From NCBI GenBank assembly GCA_034002865.1, contig JAVEZR010000004.1, positions 1 to 52,558 of the forward strand: a stretch of DNA of 52,558 bases, given 5' to 3'. Source of the DNA: UBA5209 sp034002865. Lineage in GTDB: Bacteria; Patescibacteriota; Dojkabacteria; SC72. The first letter of the stretch is position 1. Each line of letters starts with the position of its first letter. Position numbers and translations under genes: made by a program. Positions 45,037-52,558 of this stretch are shown piece by piece. The notes under the pieces were generated by a model. It was not told where the DNA came from and did not search any database. It worked only from the letters and a program-made list of their open reading frames with translations.

Positions 45037-46125
45037 ATGACTATACCAAAATATACAATAACAAATCTAATACTTAGTTACATAATAAAATATGAACTCA
45101 GTATTGATAAAATAAGAAATACTCCTATGCCCTCTACAGCACTTGACACCATTAGGGAGAAATATGCTACAGAGGAAATCGACAAATTAGGAGAATTAAT
45201 CTCATACCCAATAGGATACAGTAAGGCACTAACAGTTCAACGTGGCCAGGTATTACCATCATACAAAAATAAGCTAAGAATTTTTACCAACTTTAAGAAC
45301 GCACAAGACTTCTTAGATACATACAATATTAAAAGTGCCCTTAAACCATCAATAGAGCTCTCTACGCACCTAAATAAAATCGTTATGAAAAATATTGTAG
45401 AGGAGTGGGATCTTTCAAGAATAAAGACATTCTCAGAGAAGCCCTTCGACCTTTACGATACATGGTACAACCTTAGAGATTACTACCCTAACATAGATAT
45501 GAAGACACACTTCAATGAACTCTTCGGTTGGATTGCTAACTCCTCTACTGGCACTCATAAGTTAATACAGTTTGCAATCTTACTCTATGAATTTATAGAC
45601 AAAGCACCCTTCTATGCAGGCAATCAGATAACCTCTATACTAACAATCAAAGCATTAGCAAAAATATACAACCTTAACCCTCACAATCTAATCCCCTACT
45701 CCAAAGCGATGTTTTTAATCAGTGAAGATATTAATTCAGCTTTTAAAATCTCTAAAGGTAAAAGAGACCTAACCATCTTCATAGAAGCAGTACTGTACAC
45801 CCTCTCTCTAACTACCATAGATATATCTAAAGAGTTCTTCCAAGCATATGAAGATAAGATGATGATAAATAAAAAGATTGGTAAAGACTTAAACCCAAGA
45901 CAAGCAAAGATAGTAGAATATCTAAATACAAACGCAAGAGTAACTAGACAGCAGTATACCAAGATGATGGGAGTCTCCTTTATGACATCATACAGAGACC
46001 TACAAGAGCTACTAGAGAAGAAATACATCTTACAGAAGGGTCAAGGTCGTGGTACCTACTACATTATTCCAGATGCAAGTGATAACATATCTAGTGATAA
46101 TACAGGGATAGAGATCTTTAATTAA
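45037..46125 (+). CDS. Degenerate Fic-domain protein with C-terminal winged helix
   Basis: The 362-residue protein has a helical middle (about 60-270) like Fic proteins and a C-terminal winged helix (about 287-350; LNPRQAKIVEYLNTNARVTR, YRDLQELLEKKYI). The Fic motif HxFx(D/E)GN(G/K)R should sit at APFYAGNQI (190-198). There the His is A190, the acidic residue A194 and the Arg I198, while F192, G195 and N196 remain. AMP transfer is therefore unlikely, and the protein may be a DNA-binding regulator that reuses a Fic fold. It starts 11 bases after tRNA-Thr and probably shares its promoter. It precedes gatB. Fic assignment moderate. Confidence 0.6.
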   Translation: MTIPKYTITNLILSYIIKYELSIDKIRNTPMPSTALDTIREKYATEEIDKLGELISYPIGYSKALTVQRGQVLPSYKNKLRIFTNFKNAQDFLDTYNIKSALKPSIELSTHLNKIVMKNIVEEWDLSRIKTFSEKPFDLYDTWYNLRDYYPNIDMKTHFNELFGWIANSSTGTHKLIQFAILLYEFIDKAPFYAGNQITSILTIKALAKIYNLNPHNLIPYSKAMFLISEDINSAFKISKGKRDLTIFIEAVLYTLSLTTIDISKEFFQAYEDKMMINKKIGKDLNPRQAKIVEYLNTNARVTRQQYTKMMGVSFMTSYRDLQELLEKKYILQKGQGRGTYYIIPDASDNISSDNTGIEIFN

Positions 46126-46185
46126 ATTGCGATATCATCTATAAATTGATATCATTTTATGCCTTAATTAAACAAAATCTTAAAC

Positions 46186-47703
46186 GTGGACACATCAAAA
46201 TACGATGTAATAATAGGGTTAGAAATACACATACAAACTAAAACTAACAGTAAAATGTTTTGTAGCTGTCCTACTAACTACTTTAACAAACAACCAAATA
46301 CCCATGTATGCCCTACATGCTTAGGATTACCAGGAGCACTACCAGTACCAAATAAAAGAGCAATTGAGCTATGCATACTAATGGGCTTAGCTACAAAGTG
46401 CGATATTGATAATGAAATCCATTTTGATAGGAAACATTACTTCTACCCTGATTTACCAAAAGGGTATCAAATTAGTCAGTACAAAAATCCAATCTGTTCT
46501 GATGGATACATCGATATAGATGATGAAGATGGAAAGAAATTTAGAGTTGAAATTGAAAGAATACACCAAGAAGAAGATGTAGCTAAATCAACACACCATA
46601 CAGAAAGCTCTACCGGATCAGAATATACATTAATAGATTACAACAAATCAGGAGTACCTTTAATTGAAATAGTTACAAAACCAAATATAAGGAGTGCATA
46701 TCAAGCAAAAGAGTACGCTACTAAAATTAGACAGTTAGCTAGATATCTAAATATCTCAGACGCTGATATGGAGAAAGGCCAGATGAGATGTGAGCCAAAT
46801 ATCTCTGTACAAGAGAAGGGTAAATGGGAGTACAAAGATGGAAAAATCTCACCAAAACAGGGATATACTCTTAATGCGAAAGTAGAGATAAAAAATATAG
46901 GATCAATATCTGCAGTAGAGAAATCAGTAACATATGAAGTAGAAAGATTAATTAAAGAGATAGAAGCAGGAAAAGAAATAGTACAACAAACAAGAGGTTG
47001 GGATGCAAATAAAGGAATTACAGTATTTCAAAGATCCAAAGAAACTGCAGATGACTACCGATATATGCCAGACCCTGATATCCCAGTAATAGAGATTAAA
47101 GATACAGATATAGAAAGAATTGAGAAAGAAATAATAGAGCTACCTGATGAAAAGAAAAGAAGATATATGCAAGATTACAACCTCTCTTCATATGATGCTC
47201 AAGTACTAACCTCTGATAGAGAGATATCCCTTTACTACGAGTCTACTCTTGCTCTTGTAAGTAAAAATATAGAGATTCTTAAAGCTGCAAAAGCTACAGC
47301 TAACTGGTTAACAGGAGCAGTATTTTCAATAGCAAATGATAATGGTTTACAAATAACAGATGAGAATATTCCACAAGATGATATTGCAACCCTAATTATA
47401 GAGTTTGAAGAGAAAGTATTAACAAGAAACAAGGCAGAAGAGCTACTGAGAGAATCAATTGAGGGTAAGAAAGACTTAGGAGATTTAATATCAAATGCTA
47501 AAAAGCATGCAAAGGATATCACAGGTAATATAGATGAGATTGTACAAGAAGTAATAGATTCTAATCCTAAAGCTGTAGATGATTACAAAGCAGGTAAAGA
47601 GACTTCCATAGGGTACCTAGTAGGTCAGGTTATGCAAAAAACTAAAGGCAGTGCAGACCCTAATAGTACAAGATCAATTTTAATAGAGAAAATAAATGGA
47701 TAA
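46186..47703 (+). CDS. gatB: Aspartyl/glutamyl-tRNA amidotransferase subunit B
   Basis: GatB binds the mischarged tRNA and activates Glu or Asp for amidation by GatA's ammonia. Its 505 residues match the family length. Motifs: YDVIIGLEIHIQ at the start, FCSCPTNYF and HVCPTCLGLPGALPVPN (zinc-like Cys set), HFDRKHYFYPDLPKGYQISQ, EVERL..EIEAGKEIVQQTRGWD and DYRYMPDPDIP, then a YqeY-like tail. It starts with GTG 46186. Its last 8 bases overlap gatC. Confidence 0.97.
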   Translation: MDTSKYDVIIGLEIHIQTKTNSKMFCSCPTNYFNKQPNTHVCPTCLGLPGALPVPNKRAIELCILMGLATKCDIDNEIHFDRKHYFYPDLPKGYQISQYKNPICSDGYIDIDDEDGKKFRVEIERIHQEEDVAKSTHHTESSTGSEYTLIDYNKSGVPLIEIVTKPNIRSAYQAKEYATKIRQLARYLNISDADMEKGQMRCEPNISVQEKGKWEYKDGKISPKQGYTLNAKVEIKNIGSISAVEKSVTYEVERLIKEIEAGKEIVQQTRGWDANKGITVFQRSKETADDYRYMPDPDIPVIEIKDTDIERIEKEIIELPDEKKRRYMQDYNLSSYDAQVLTSDREISLYYESTLALVSKNIEILKAAKATANWLTGAVFSIANDNGLQITDENIPQDDIATLIIEFEEKVLTRNKAEELLRESIEGKKDLGDLISNAKKHAKDITGNIDEIVQEVIDSNPKAVDDYKAGKETSIGYLVGQVMQKTKGSADPNSTRSILIEKING

Positions 47704-47992
47704 GAAAACATTAGAACATATAGCTGAGCTATCTAGAATAAGGCTTACAGAAAAAGAGCTAGAGAAATTTACTCCTCAAATGGAAACTATATTAGATAGT
47801 GCAAAAATATTACAAGAAATAGACACAACTAATGTACAACCAATGAAAAAGCATATCCCTTTTGATAATCTTAGAGAAGATATTCCTAAAGAGTCACTCT
47901 CTCAGGAAGAGGTCTTAGCCAATGCAATACATAAAGAGAATGGATATGTAAAAGTATACGGAAAGATATTTGGTGGTATTGAAGAGAGTTAA
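47696..47992 (+). CDS. gatC: Aspartyl/glutamyl-tRNA amidotransferase subunit C
   Basis: GatC is the small linker subunit that stabilises GatA-GatB. The 98 residues show the family pattern: IAELSRIRLTEKELEKFTPQME near the start, ILQEIDTTNVQPM and FDNLREDIPKESLSQEEVLANA. It overlaps gatB by 8 bases, so translation is coupled, and is followed by tRNA-Leu. Confidence 0.93.
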   Translation: MDKKTLEHIAELSRIRLTEKELEKFTPQMETILDSAKILQEIDTTNVQPMKKHIPFDNLREDIPKESLSQEEVLANAIHKENGYVKVYGKIFGGIEES

Positions 47993-47996
47993 AACT

Positions 47997-48025
47997 TTGA
48001 AAAAATATCCTTTCTCTAGTAAAAT
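47997..48025 (+). promoter_or_regulatory. Promoter of tRNA-Leu
   Basis: TTGAAA (47997-48002), exactly 17 bases, TAAAAT (48020-48025). The predicted start is near 48032, 5 bases before the tRNA. Confidence 0.6.
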
Positions 48026-48036
48026 ACTCCTGTTTA

Positions 48037-48122
48037 GCCGAAGTGGCGAAACTGGCAGACGCGCATGCCTTAGGAGCATGTTGGGATAATACCCAGTGCA
48101 GGTTCAACTCCTGTCTTCGGCA
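48037..48122 (+). tRNA. tRNA-Leu (anticodon TAG)
   Basis: Acceptor GCCGAAG pairs with CTTCGGC. The anticodon stem is CATGC/GCATG with loop CTTAGGA, and a long variable arm (TTGGGATAATACCCA) is typical of Leu. The discriminator is A and no CCA is encoded. Confidence 0.95.
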
Positions 48123-48146
48123 TATTTATTTACTTAAACAAATATC

Positions 48147-48389
48147 ATGTATAAAAAACTAGTATCACCCTTCCAGAAAGTACTCTTAGAAAAAAGAATG
48201 TGTGTAGGATGTACAAACCCATTAGATAAAGCAAAAAGAGTTGGTAAAATCTCCGAAAGAAGAGATATGGTCGAATGTAAATGTAAAAGAAGATATATCT
48301 TTAATAAAGAATTAAATGAGTATCAAAGAGCAAGCTTCCAAGAAGAACAGCAATTCTTAAAAGAACTTTCCAAAAGGGCTTCAGTGTAG
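48147..48389 (+). CDS. Small zinc-ribbon-like protein
   Basis: The 80-residue protein has C19-x2-C22 and C44-x-C46, likely one zinc site, and many Lys and Arg. No signal or TM. The C-terminal half is helical (LNEYQRASFQEEQQFLKEL). I cannot assign a family; its basic, zinc-ribbon character fits RNA or ribosome binding. It lies between tRNA-Leu and tRNA-Glu on the same strand. Confidence 0.6.
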   Translation: MYKKLVSPFQKVLLEKRMCVGCTNPLDKAKRVGKISERRDMVECKCKRRYIFNKELNEYQRASFQEEQQFLKELSKRASV

Positions 48390-48390
48390 T

Positions 48391-48396
48391 AAAATC
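48391..48396 (+). promoter_or_regulatory. -10 box of tRNA-Glu
   Basis: TAAAAT 13 bases before the tRNA, with a weak TTTCCA 17 bases further upstream. Confidence 0.45.
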
Positions 48397-48409
48397 TTTC
48401 ACAGGTATG

Positions 48410-48484
48410 CCGCTATCGTCTAACGGTTAGGACGACAGGTTTTCATCCTGTAAATCGGGGTTCGATTCCCCGTAGTGGTACCAA
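48410..48484 (+). tRNA. tRNA-Glu (anticodon TTC)
   Basis: Acceptor GCCGCTA pairs with TAGTGGT (two G-U pairs). The anticodon stem is ACAGG/CCTGT with loop TTTTCAT, the T arm CGGGGTTCGATTCCCCG, the discriminator A, and CCA is encoded. Confidence 0.93.
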
Positions 48485-48508
48485 TTCTTAAATTTATGCC
48501 CCTAAAGA

Positions 48509-49114
48509 ATGTACGAGTCATCAGAGGTTAATAGTAGTGGAAAAGCAAAAGGAGTTGAAATATTTGCATCCATAGGTAGCTTTATATCCTCCTTTATTGA
48601 AACAGTAGTTGTTGCATTAGTACTTGCGGTTGTACTATATCTTTTCATCATGACACCACATGAGGTAGTTGGTAACTCTATGCACCCTACATACAAGAAT
48701 GGGGAATATTTAATGGCTAATAAGATTACATATAAGTTTGCACTACCACAAAGAGGTGATGTTATTATCTTTAAATACTCTGATACCCAAGACTTTATCA
48801 AAAGAATAATAGGTGTACCTGGGGATGAAGTAATGATTAAAGATGGAGACTATTACATAAACGGAAACAAGTTAGATGAATCTACATACCTCGATGACTC
48901 TGTAATAACCAATGGAGGCTCATATATTCATGAAGGTCAAACAGTTACAGTCTCTGATAACCAGTACTTTGTATCAGGAGATAACAGACCTAATAGCTCT
49001 GACTCTAGAGAGTTTGGCCCTATCTCTAAAGATAGGATTAAGGGTAAAGCATGGATAGTATACTTTCCATTTACAGAATTTAGACTTGTTACTCATCAAG
49101 AGTACAACATGTAG
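48509..49114 (+). CDS. lepB: Signal peptidase I
   Basis: LepB removes signal peptides from exported proteins. The 201-residue protein has an N-terminal TM (about 30-48), GNSMHPT with nucleophile S57, PQRGDVIIFKY, FIKRIIGVPGDEV with general base K98, and SGDNRPNSSDSREFGPI. One TM and a short length are Gram-positive-like. It should process the many signal-peptide proteins in this window. The parA gene follows after 32 bases. Confidence 0.95.
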   Translation: MYESSEVNSSGKAKGVEIFASIGSFISSFIETVVVALVLAVVLYLFIMTPHEVVGNSMHPTYKNGEYLMANKITYKFALPQRGDVIIFKYSDTQDFIKRIIGVPGDEVMIKDGDYYINGNKLDESTYLDDSVITNGGSYIHEGQTVTVSDNQYFVSGDNRPNSSDSREFGPISKDRIKGKAWIVYFPFTEFRLVTHQEYNM

Positions 49115-49131
49115 ACTCTAGTTGTGAAACA

Positions 49132-49140
49132 TGGTAGATT
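49132..49140 (+). promoter_or_regulatory. Extended -10 promoter of parA, leaderless geometry
   Basis: TGG-TAGATT (hexamer 49135-49140) ends 6 bases before ATG 49147. Confidence 0.4.
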
Positions 49141-49146
49141 ATACAA

Positions 49147-49938
49147 ATGAAAATATTCGTAATAGCTAATCAAAAAGGAGGTGTAGGTAAAACTACTACA
49201 GCTATAAATCTAGGGGCCGCACTAGCAAAGAAAGGTAAAAAAGTACTACTTGTAGACCTTGATCCTCAATCAAATCTCTCTTCTGGTGTTGGCTTTACTC
49301 AGCAATTTGATAGAGAAAGTTGGCATTCATATGAAGAAGCTCCATACAAAAGTATATATGATGTTCTTGTTAATTCTGTAGATATTCCATCTGTATTTGT
49401 ATCTACCTCTACAAAGAATCTATATCTAATACCATCACATCTCTCCTTGGCAGGAGCAGAAATAGAGATGGTTAATATGCTCTCTAGAGAAACATTACTA
49501 AAAAAAGCCTTAGAGAAGGTAGATGATACTATAGATATGGTGTTAATAGATTGTCCTCCATCACTTGGTTTACTTACAATTAATGCACTAAGTGCTGCAG
49601 ATAATTTATTAATTCCAATACAGTGTGAATACTTCGCTCTAGAGGGGCTAGGACAGCTCATAGAGACAACAAGATTAATAAAAGGTATCAACCCCTCACT
49701 TGAAATAGGAGGCGTTATTTTAACCATGTATGACAGTAGAACAAAACTCTCATCAAGTGTTGTAGACGATGTAAGAGATTTCTTTAAAGAAACAGCCTTT
49801 GACTCTGTAGTACCTAGAAATGTAAGACTCTCAGAAGCACCATCTCACGGTAAGACAATATTTCAGTACGATCCTAAATCTTCAGGTGCAAATGCATATA
49901 CAGATTTAGCTAAAGAATTTATAAAAAGATTTTTTTAA
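49147..49938 (+). CDS. parA: ParA/Soj chromosome-partitioning ATPase
   Basis: ParA is a deviant Walker ATPase that drives segregation with ParB. Its 263 residues have the deviant Walker A KGGVGKTT (10-17), VDLDPQSNLSSGVG, IDCPPSLGLLTINAL and IPIQCEYFALEG, all typical of Soj. It is short, with no N-terminal DNA-binding extension. It is followed by parB after 18 bases, forming the standard operon. Confidence 0.95.
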   Translation: MKIFVIANQKGGVGKTTTAINLGAALAKKGKKVLLVDLDPQSNLSSGVGFTQQFDRESWHSYEEAPYKSIYDVLVNSVDIPSVFVSTSTKNLYLIPSHLSLAGAEIEMVNMLSRETLLKKALEKVDDTIDMVLIDCPPSLGLLTINALSAADNLLIPIQCEYFALEGLGQLIETTRLIKGINPSLEIGGVILTMYDSRTKLSSSVVDDVRDFFKETAFDSVVPRNVRLSEAPSHGKTIFQYDPKSSGANAYTDLAKEFIKRFF

Positions 49939-49956
49939 ATTATTACTATATAAAAA

Positions 49957-50820
49957 ATGACAGAAGCAAGATTAGGTAAAGGCTTAGCAGCATTAATAGA
50001 CTCTAAAGAGATAGATAACTCTAGCAGTTCATATAGAGAGAAGTTTGATATTAACAGGATAACTCCTAACCCATATCAACCTAGAATGAACATAGACCCA
50101 GAGGAGTTAATAAGTATTGCAGACTCAATAAGAGAGCATGGCGTCATTCAACCTCTAATTGTAACTAAGGATAAATCATCAGATAACTACTTTATAATCG
50201 CAGGAGAAAGAAGATTTAGAGCTGCTCAATTAGCAGGATTAAAATACATACCAATAGTTATTAAAGAATCTTCTCCACAAGAGATGTTAGAGATTGCATT
50301 AATAGAGAATATCCAAAGGAAAGATCTCAACCCTCTTGAAGAGGCAAACTCCTTTATACAGCTACAGGATGAATTTGGACTCTCGCAAGATGAGATTGCA
50401 CAGAAGGTTGGATTAAATAGAGTAACTATTACAAATAAAATAAGACTACTTAAATTACCTGAAGAGGTTAAAGAGGTAGTATTAAACGAAACTATTAGTG
50501 AAGGACATGCTAGAGCACTACTTGGTATTAGAGATGAAGAATCATTAATAGCAGCCTCCGACATTATCATTAAAAGAGGACTAAGTGTCAGACAAGCAGA
50601 ATCTCTTGTAAGAAAGATAAACTACGGTAAGAGTGCTAAGTATAAGAGAGTGCAAACAAGTAATCCTGATTTACTGCTGTATGCAGAAGAGATAACTAAG
50701 AAGATAGGGTTTTCAACAACCATTAGAAAGATGAGTAAAGGTGGAAGAGTACAGATTAGATATATGACAAAAAGTGATTTAGAACAAATACTTAAGAAGT
50801 TAGGATTAGAAAGTGTATAA
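49957..50820 (+). CDS. parB: ParB chromosome-partitioning protein
   Basis: ParB binds parS and spreads, forming CTP-dependent clamps. The 287-residue protein starts RLGKGLAALI and has PNPYQPR, the CTP-binding box GERRFRA (83-89), the HTH region LSQDEIAQKVGLNRVTITNKIRLLKLP, and a C-terminal dimerisation domain. No complete parS (TGTTTCACGTGAAACA) is visible here; only a half-like GTGAAACA occurs upstream of parA. It is convergent with the rlmB-like gene, one base apart. Confidence 0.95.
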   Translation: MTEARLGKGLAALIDSKEIDNSSSSYREKFDINRITPNPYQPRMNIDPEELISIADSIREHGVIQPLIVTKDKSSDNYFIIAGERRFRAAQLAGLKYIPIVIKESSPQEMLEIALIENIQRKDLNPLEEANSFIQLQDEFGLSQDEIAQKVGLNRVTITNKIRLLKLPEEVKEVVLNETISEGHARALLGIRDEESLIAASDIIIKRGLSVRQAESLVRKINYGKSAKYKRVQTSNPDLLLYAEEITKKIGFSTTIRKMSKGGRVQIRYMTKSDLEQILKKLGLESV

Positions 50821-50821
50821 A

Positions 50822-51571
50822 CTACTTAGTAGACACTTCCTGTCTTAGTTTTTCATACATTAATACTGCAGCACTAACACTTACATTTAAAGACCCAATA
50901 CCCTCTCTCATAGGGATAGAGATTCTCTCATCTGCCCTCTCTAACATACCTGTAGAGATCCCTGTATCCTCCGCACCCACTACAAATGCACATGGGCCTC
51001 TTAAATCGGTATCAAAGTAGCTATCACCATCCATATGTACAGCAAATATCTTTATATCATTCTTAGAGAGTTGTTTTACAGCTGCAAAAAGATTCATCTC
51101 AACAATGGGAATTCTCTCCGCTGCACCCATAGATATTCTTAAGGTTTCATCATTTACTAAACTAGCTTCACTTGGAGAAGATATAATACCGTTTACTCCT
51201 ACAGCAAAAGCTGTTCTCATAATAGCTCCAACGTTCTGAGTATACTTAAGATCATCTAATATCAAAAAGAATGGCAACTTATTCTCCGAATATACACTCT
51301 CAAGTAGCTCTTCTAATGTCCAATGATTTTGAGAAATCATCATACCTACTACACTCTCAGAACCAGATGCTTTTAATCTCCTAGTTAATGTTTTTCTTGG
51401 AACTCTAATAATTGGTACTTTATTCTTAGCAGCTAACTCAACAATCTCTTTAGTCTTTTCATCCCTAAACGCTGTACTAGCAAGATATATACGCTCAAAC
51501 TCTCTACCCTCTTTCAAGAGCTCTAACAGAGCATTCTTACTTTCAATTTGGATAAAGTTTTGTTTAGCCAT
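50822..51571 (-). CDS. SpoU/TrmH-family rRNA 2'-O-methyltransferase (RlmB-like)
   Basis: The 249-residue protein has an N-terminal substrate-binding part with RRLKASGSESVVGMM and the SpoU methylase knot: LDDLKYTQNVGAIMRTAFAVGV, VVGAEDTGIS, RISIPMREGIGSLNVSVSAAVLMYE. RlmB methylates G2251 of 23S rRNA; other SpoU enzymes share this pattern, so the target is uncertain. It follows rpmA by 8 bases on the same strand. Confidence 0.88.
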   Translation of the reverse strand: MAKQNFIQIESKNALLELLKEGREFERIYLASTAFRDEKTKEIVELAAKNKVPIIRVPRKTLTRRLKASGSESVVGMMISQNHWTLEELLESVYSENKLPFFLILDDLKYTQNVGAIMRTAFAVGVNGIISSPSEASLVNDETLRISMGAAERIPIVEMNLFAAVKQLSKNDIKIFAVHMDGDSYFDTDLRGPCAFVVGAEDTGISTGMLERADERISIPMREGIGSLNVSVSAAVLMYEKLRQEVSTK

Positions 51572-51579
51572 TATTTACC

Positions 51580-51846
51580 TTAAAGAGATTCTACCACATC
51601 AATGTAGTACTGGCCTCTTTTAAACCCACTCATACGTCTAAATTTAACAACCCCCTCTATCTTAGCATGTATAGAGTAATCCTTAGACATATATGTATTC
51701 TTACCAGGATGATATACAGATCCTCTCTGTTTAATGATAATATTACCTGGTTTTACAATCTCACCCTCAAATTTCTTTACTCCTAATCTCTTACCAGCTA
51801 CATGTCCACTCATTGTGACACTACCTGCTCCTACTACATGTGACAT
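51580..51846 (-). CDS. rpmA: Large ribosomal subunit protein bL27
   Basis: bL27 reaches the peptidyl-transferase centre with its N-terminal tail. The 88-residue protein has the core KRLGVKKFEGEIVKPGNIII, KQRGSVYHPGKNTYMSKDYS and KIEGVVKFRR. The start MSHVVGAGSVTMSGHVAG differs from the usual lysine-rich MAHKKGAGS..GRDS tail: the two Lys after AH are Val-Val. No rplU (L21) precedes it. Start fixed by length and a TATACA box 5 bases upstream. Confidence 0.93.
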   Translation of the reverse strand: MSHVVGAGSVTMSGHVAGKRLGVKKFEGEIVKPGNIIIKQRGSVYHPGKNTYMSKDYSIHAKIEGVVKFRRMSGFKRGQYYIDVVESL

Positions 51847-51851
51847 TTCTC

Positions 51852-51857
51852 TGTATA
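51852..51857 (-). promoter_or_regulatory. -10 box of rpmA, leaderless geometry
   Basis: TATACA on the minus strand ends 5 bases before ATG 51846, with no Shine-Dalgarno sequence between. Confidence 0.4.
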
Positions 51858-51871
51858 TTTAACTTAAATAT

Positions 51872-52558
51872 TTATCTCTTGGATAGTATGAAAATATTCC
51901 TTGTGATGATACTATTATTCCTCTCCCATTTCAAGTCCCCCTTTGCATATTTTTTATTCAACACCTCCCACTTCTTACCTGTAAATTCACTAATATTCAA
52001 TGTTCTACTGCCCTTTAATGTCTTGTAAGAAGGGAGTATTAAAACAACCCTAAACCCAGAGTTTGAGATATCGTTTAGTACTGTAAAGAGAGAGTTATAC
52101 AATTTCCTAATATCTTCTAAAAGAAGCTCTGCCTTATGTACTGTTAACACTTTCCTTTGTGGAGGACCCATAAAGGGCTCACATACCACTGTATTTACTC
52201 CCGTCCTTTTAATATCCTTCACAATCTTCTTCTCCACATTCTTTATATCCAAAGGGAAGAGATTGTACCTAATATGAGAAATCATACCCTCTTCTCTTAA
52301 CCACTGTATGTTTTCATTTGTATCCGATATCGCTTTATGATCAATGTCTGTACCTAATATATCAAAACCTAGCATTGCAGCTTCCATTAGTACTGTACCA
52401 CTACCACAGAATGGATCCCAAAGAATTCCATCTTTTAGCCCTGTTAAATTACACATTATCCTCGCTAACTTCTGAGGTAACACACCCATATCATAGTTAG
52501 AGAAGGGCTTCTCTAAATCTCTTTTCACAAACCCCTCTACATCCTGTATAGCTAATGT
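51872..52558 (-). CDS. TRM11/UPF0020-like RNA or DNA methylase, partial (N-terminus beyond right edge)
   Basis: The frame is open to the window end, so the N-terminus is missing; an internal GTG at 52528 is not the start. The visible part reads QDVEGFVKRDLEKPFSNYDMG, then LPQKLARIMCNLTGLKDG and DPFCGSGTVLMEAAMLGFDILGTDID, the SAM motif I with DPFxGSGT. The later CEPFMGPP occupies the catalytic (D/N)PPY-like position. This layout matches the Trm11/Trm-G10 group that modifies tRNA G10, whose N-terminal THUMP domain would lie off-window. Some CPR homologs are annotated as DNA methylases, so substrate is uncertain. Confidence 0.8.
   Translation of the reverse strand, partial: TLAIQDVEGFVKRDLEKPFSNYDMGVLPQKLARIMCNLTGLKDGILWDPFCGSGTVLMEAAMLGFDILGTDIDHKAISDTNENIQWLREEGMISHIRYNLFPLDIKNVEKKIVKDIKRTGVNTVVCEPFMGPPQRKVLTVHKAELLLEDIRKLYNSLFTVLNDISNSGFRVVLILPSYKTLKGSRTLNISEFTGKKWEVLNKKYAKGDLKWERNNSIITRNIFILSKR

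Noticed and set aside
49121..49131. Possible parS site upstream of parA
   Set aside because: Only the half GTGAAACA matches; the left half is unrelated (CTCTAGTT). No full 16-base parS was seen.
1..52558. UGA recoding as Gly or Trp
   Set aside because: TGA ends several genes sensibly (994-1557, 33161-34081, HelD), and conserved proteins are complete without in-frame TGA.

Overview
The window is a compact, AT-rich bacterial chromosome segment. It carries about 40 protein genes, 8 tRNA genes and almost no spacer DNA; many neighbouring genes overlap by 1 to 47 bases. No IS element, phage, CRISPR array or rRNA was found. The gene set (DnaE, MutL, UvrB/UvrC, L19, L27, GatCAB, ParA/ParB, RNase HII, HelD, Lgt, LepB) is bacterial. 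Several traits point to the Candidate Phyla Radiation (Patescibacteria): short versions of housekeeping proteins, very large cysteine-rich or LamG surface proteins, GerMN/Gmad2, DUF6512 and YtxH membrane proteins, and an RRM protein. TGA is used as a normal stop, so it is not a lineage that recodes UGA as glycine. Dojkabacteria or Microgenomates are my best guesses, but the phylum is inference.

Layout. 1-6463 is a cell-surface locus: two paralogous TM-FN3 proteins (the left one cut by the window edge) flank an Ig-like membrane protein and an 806-residue protein with a Cys-rich head and five 117-residue repeats. 6463-17622 is mostly DNA repair and replication: an RsmI-like methyltransferase, MutL, divergent UvrB, an RRM protein, UvrC and DnaE. 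17663-22339 holds envelope genes: a lysozyme-like protein, YggT, and a tight four-gene run of cupin, Ser-substituted transglutaminase-like protein, membrane HEPN-like protein and a secreted membrane-anchored protein. 22323-26573 has an XRE regulator, a DUF4214-like protein, L19, GpmI, DedA and DUF192. 26673-34081 has HelD overlapping an Lgt-PAP2 fusion, GatA, GerMN, DUF6512 and a kinase-like orphan. 34079-44905 has tRNAs, RNase HII, YtxH and a giant protein of about 3070 residues. 44954-52558 has tRNAs, a degenerate Fic-wHTH protein, GatB-GatC, LepB, ParA-ParB, an RlmB-like methylase, L27 and a partial RNA/DNA methylase.

How the genes work together. tRNA-Gln plus GatA and GatBC implies Gln-tRNA made by transamidation. 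Lgt, LepB, DedA, YggT, lysozyme-like domains and the surface proteins form an export and envelope programme. ParAB suggests chromosome partitioning. Transcription signals are unusual: many genes have a -10 box, often extended (TGnTATAAT-like), only about 5 to 9 bases before the start codon and no Shine-Dalgarno sequence, which implies widespread leaderless mRNAs.

The most interesting items are the Lgt-PAP2 fusion, the giant protein with a LamG domain nested inside an Ig-like domain and an unusual C-terminal membrane end, the catalytically degenerate Fic, transglutaminase and kinase-like proteins, the membrane HEPN-like protein, and the leaderless promoter pattern.
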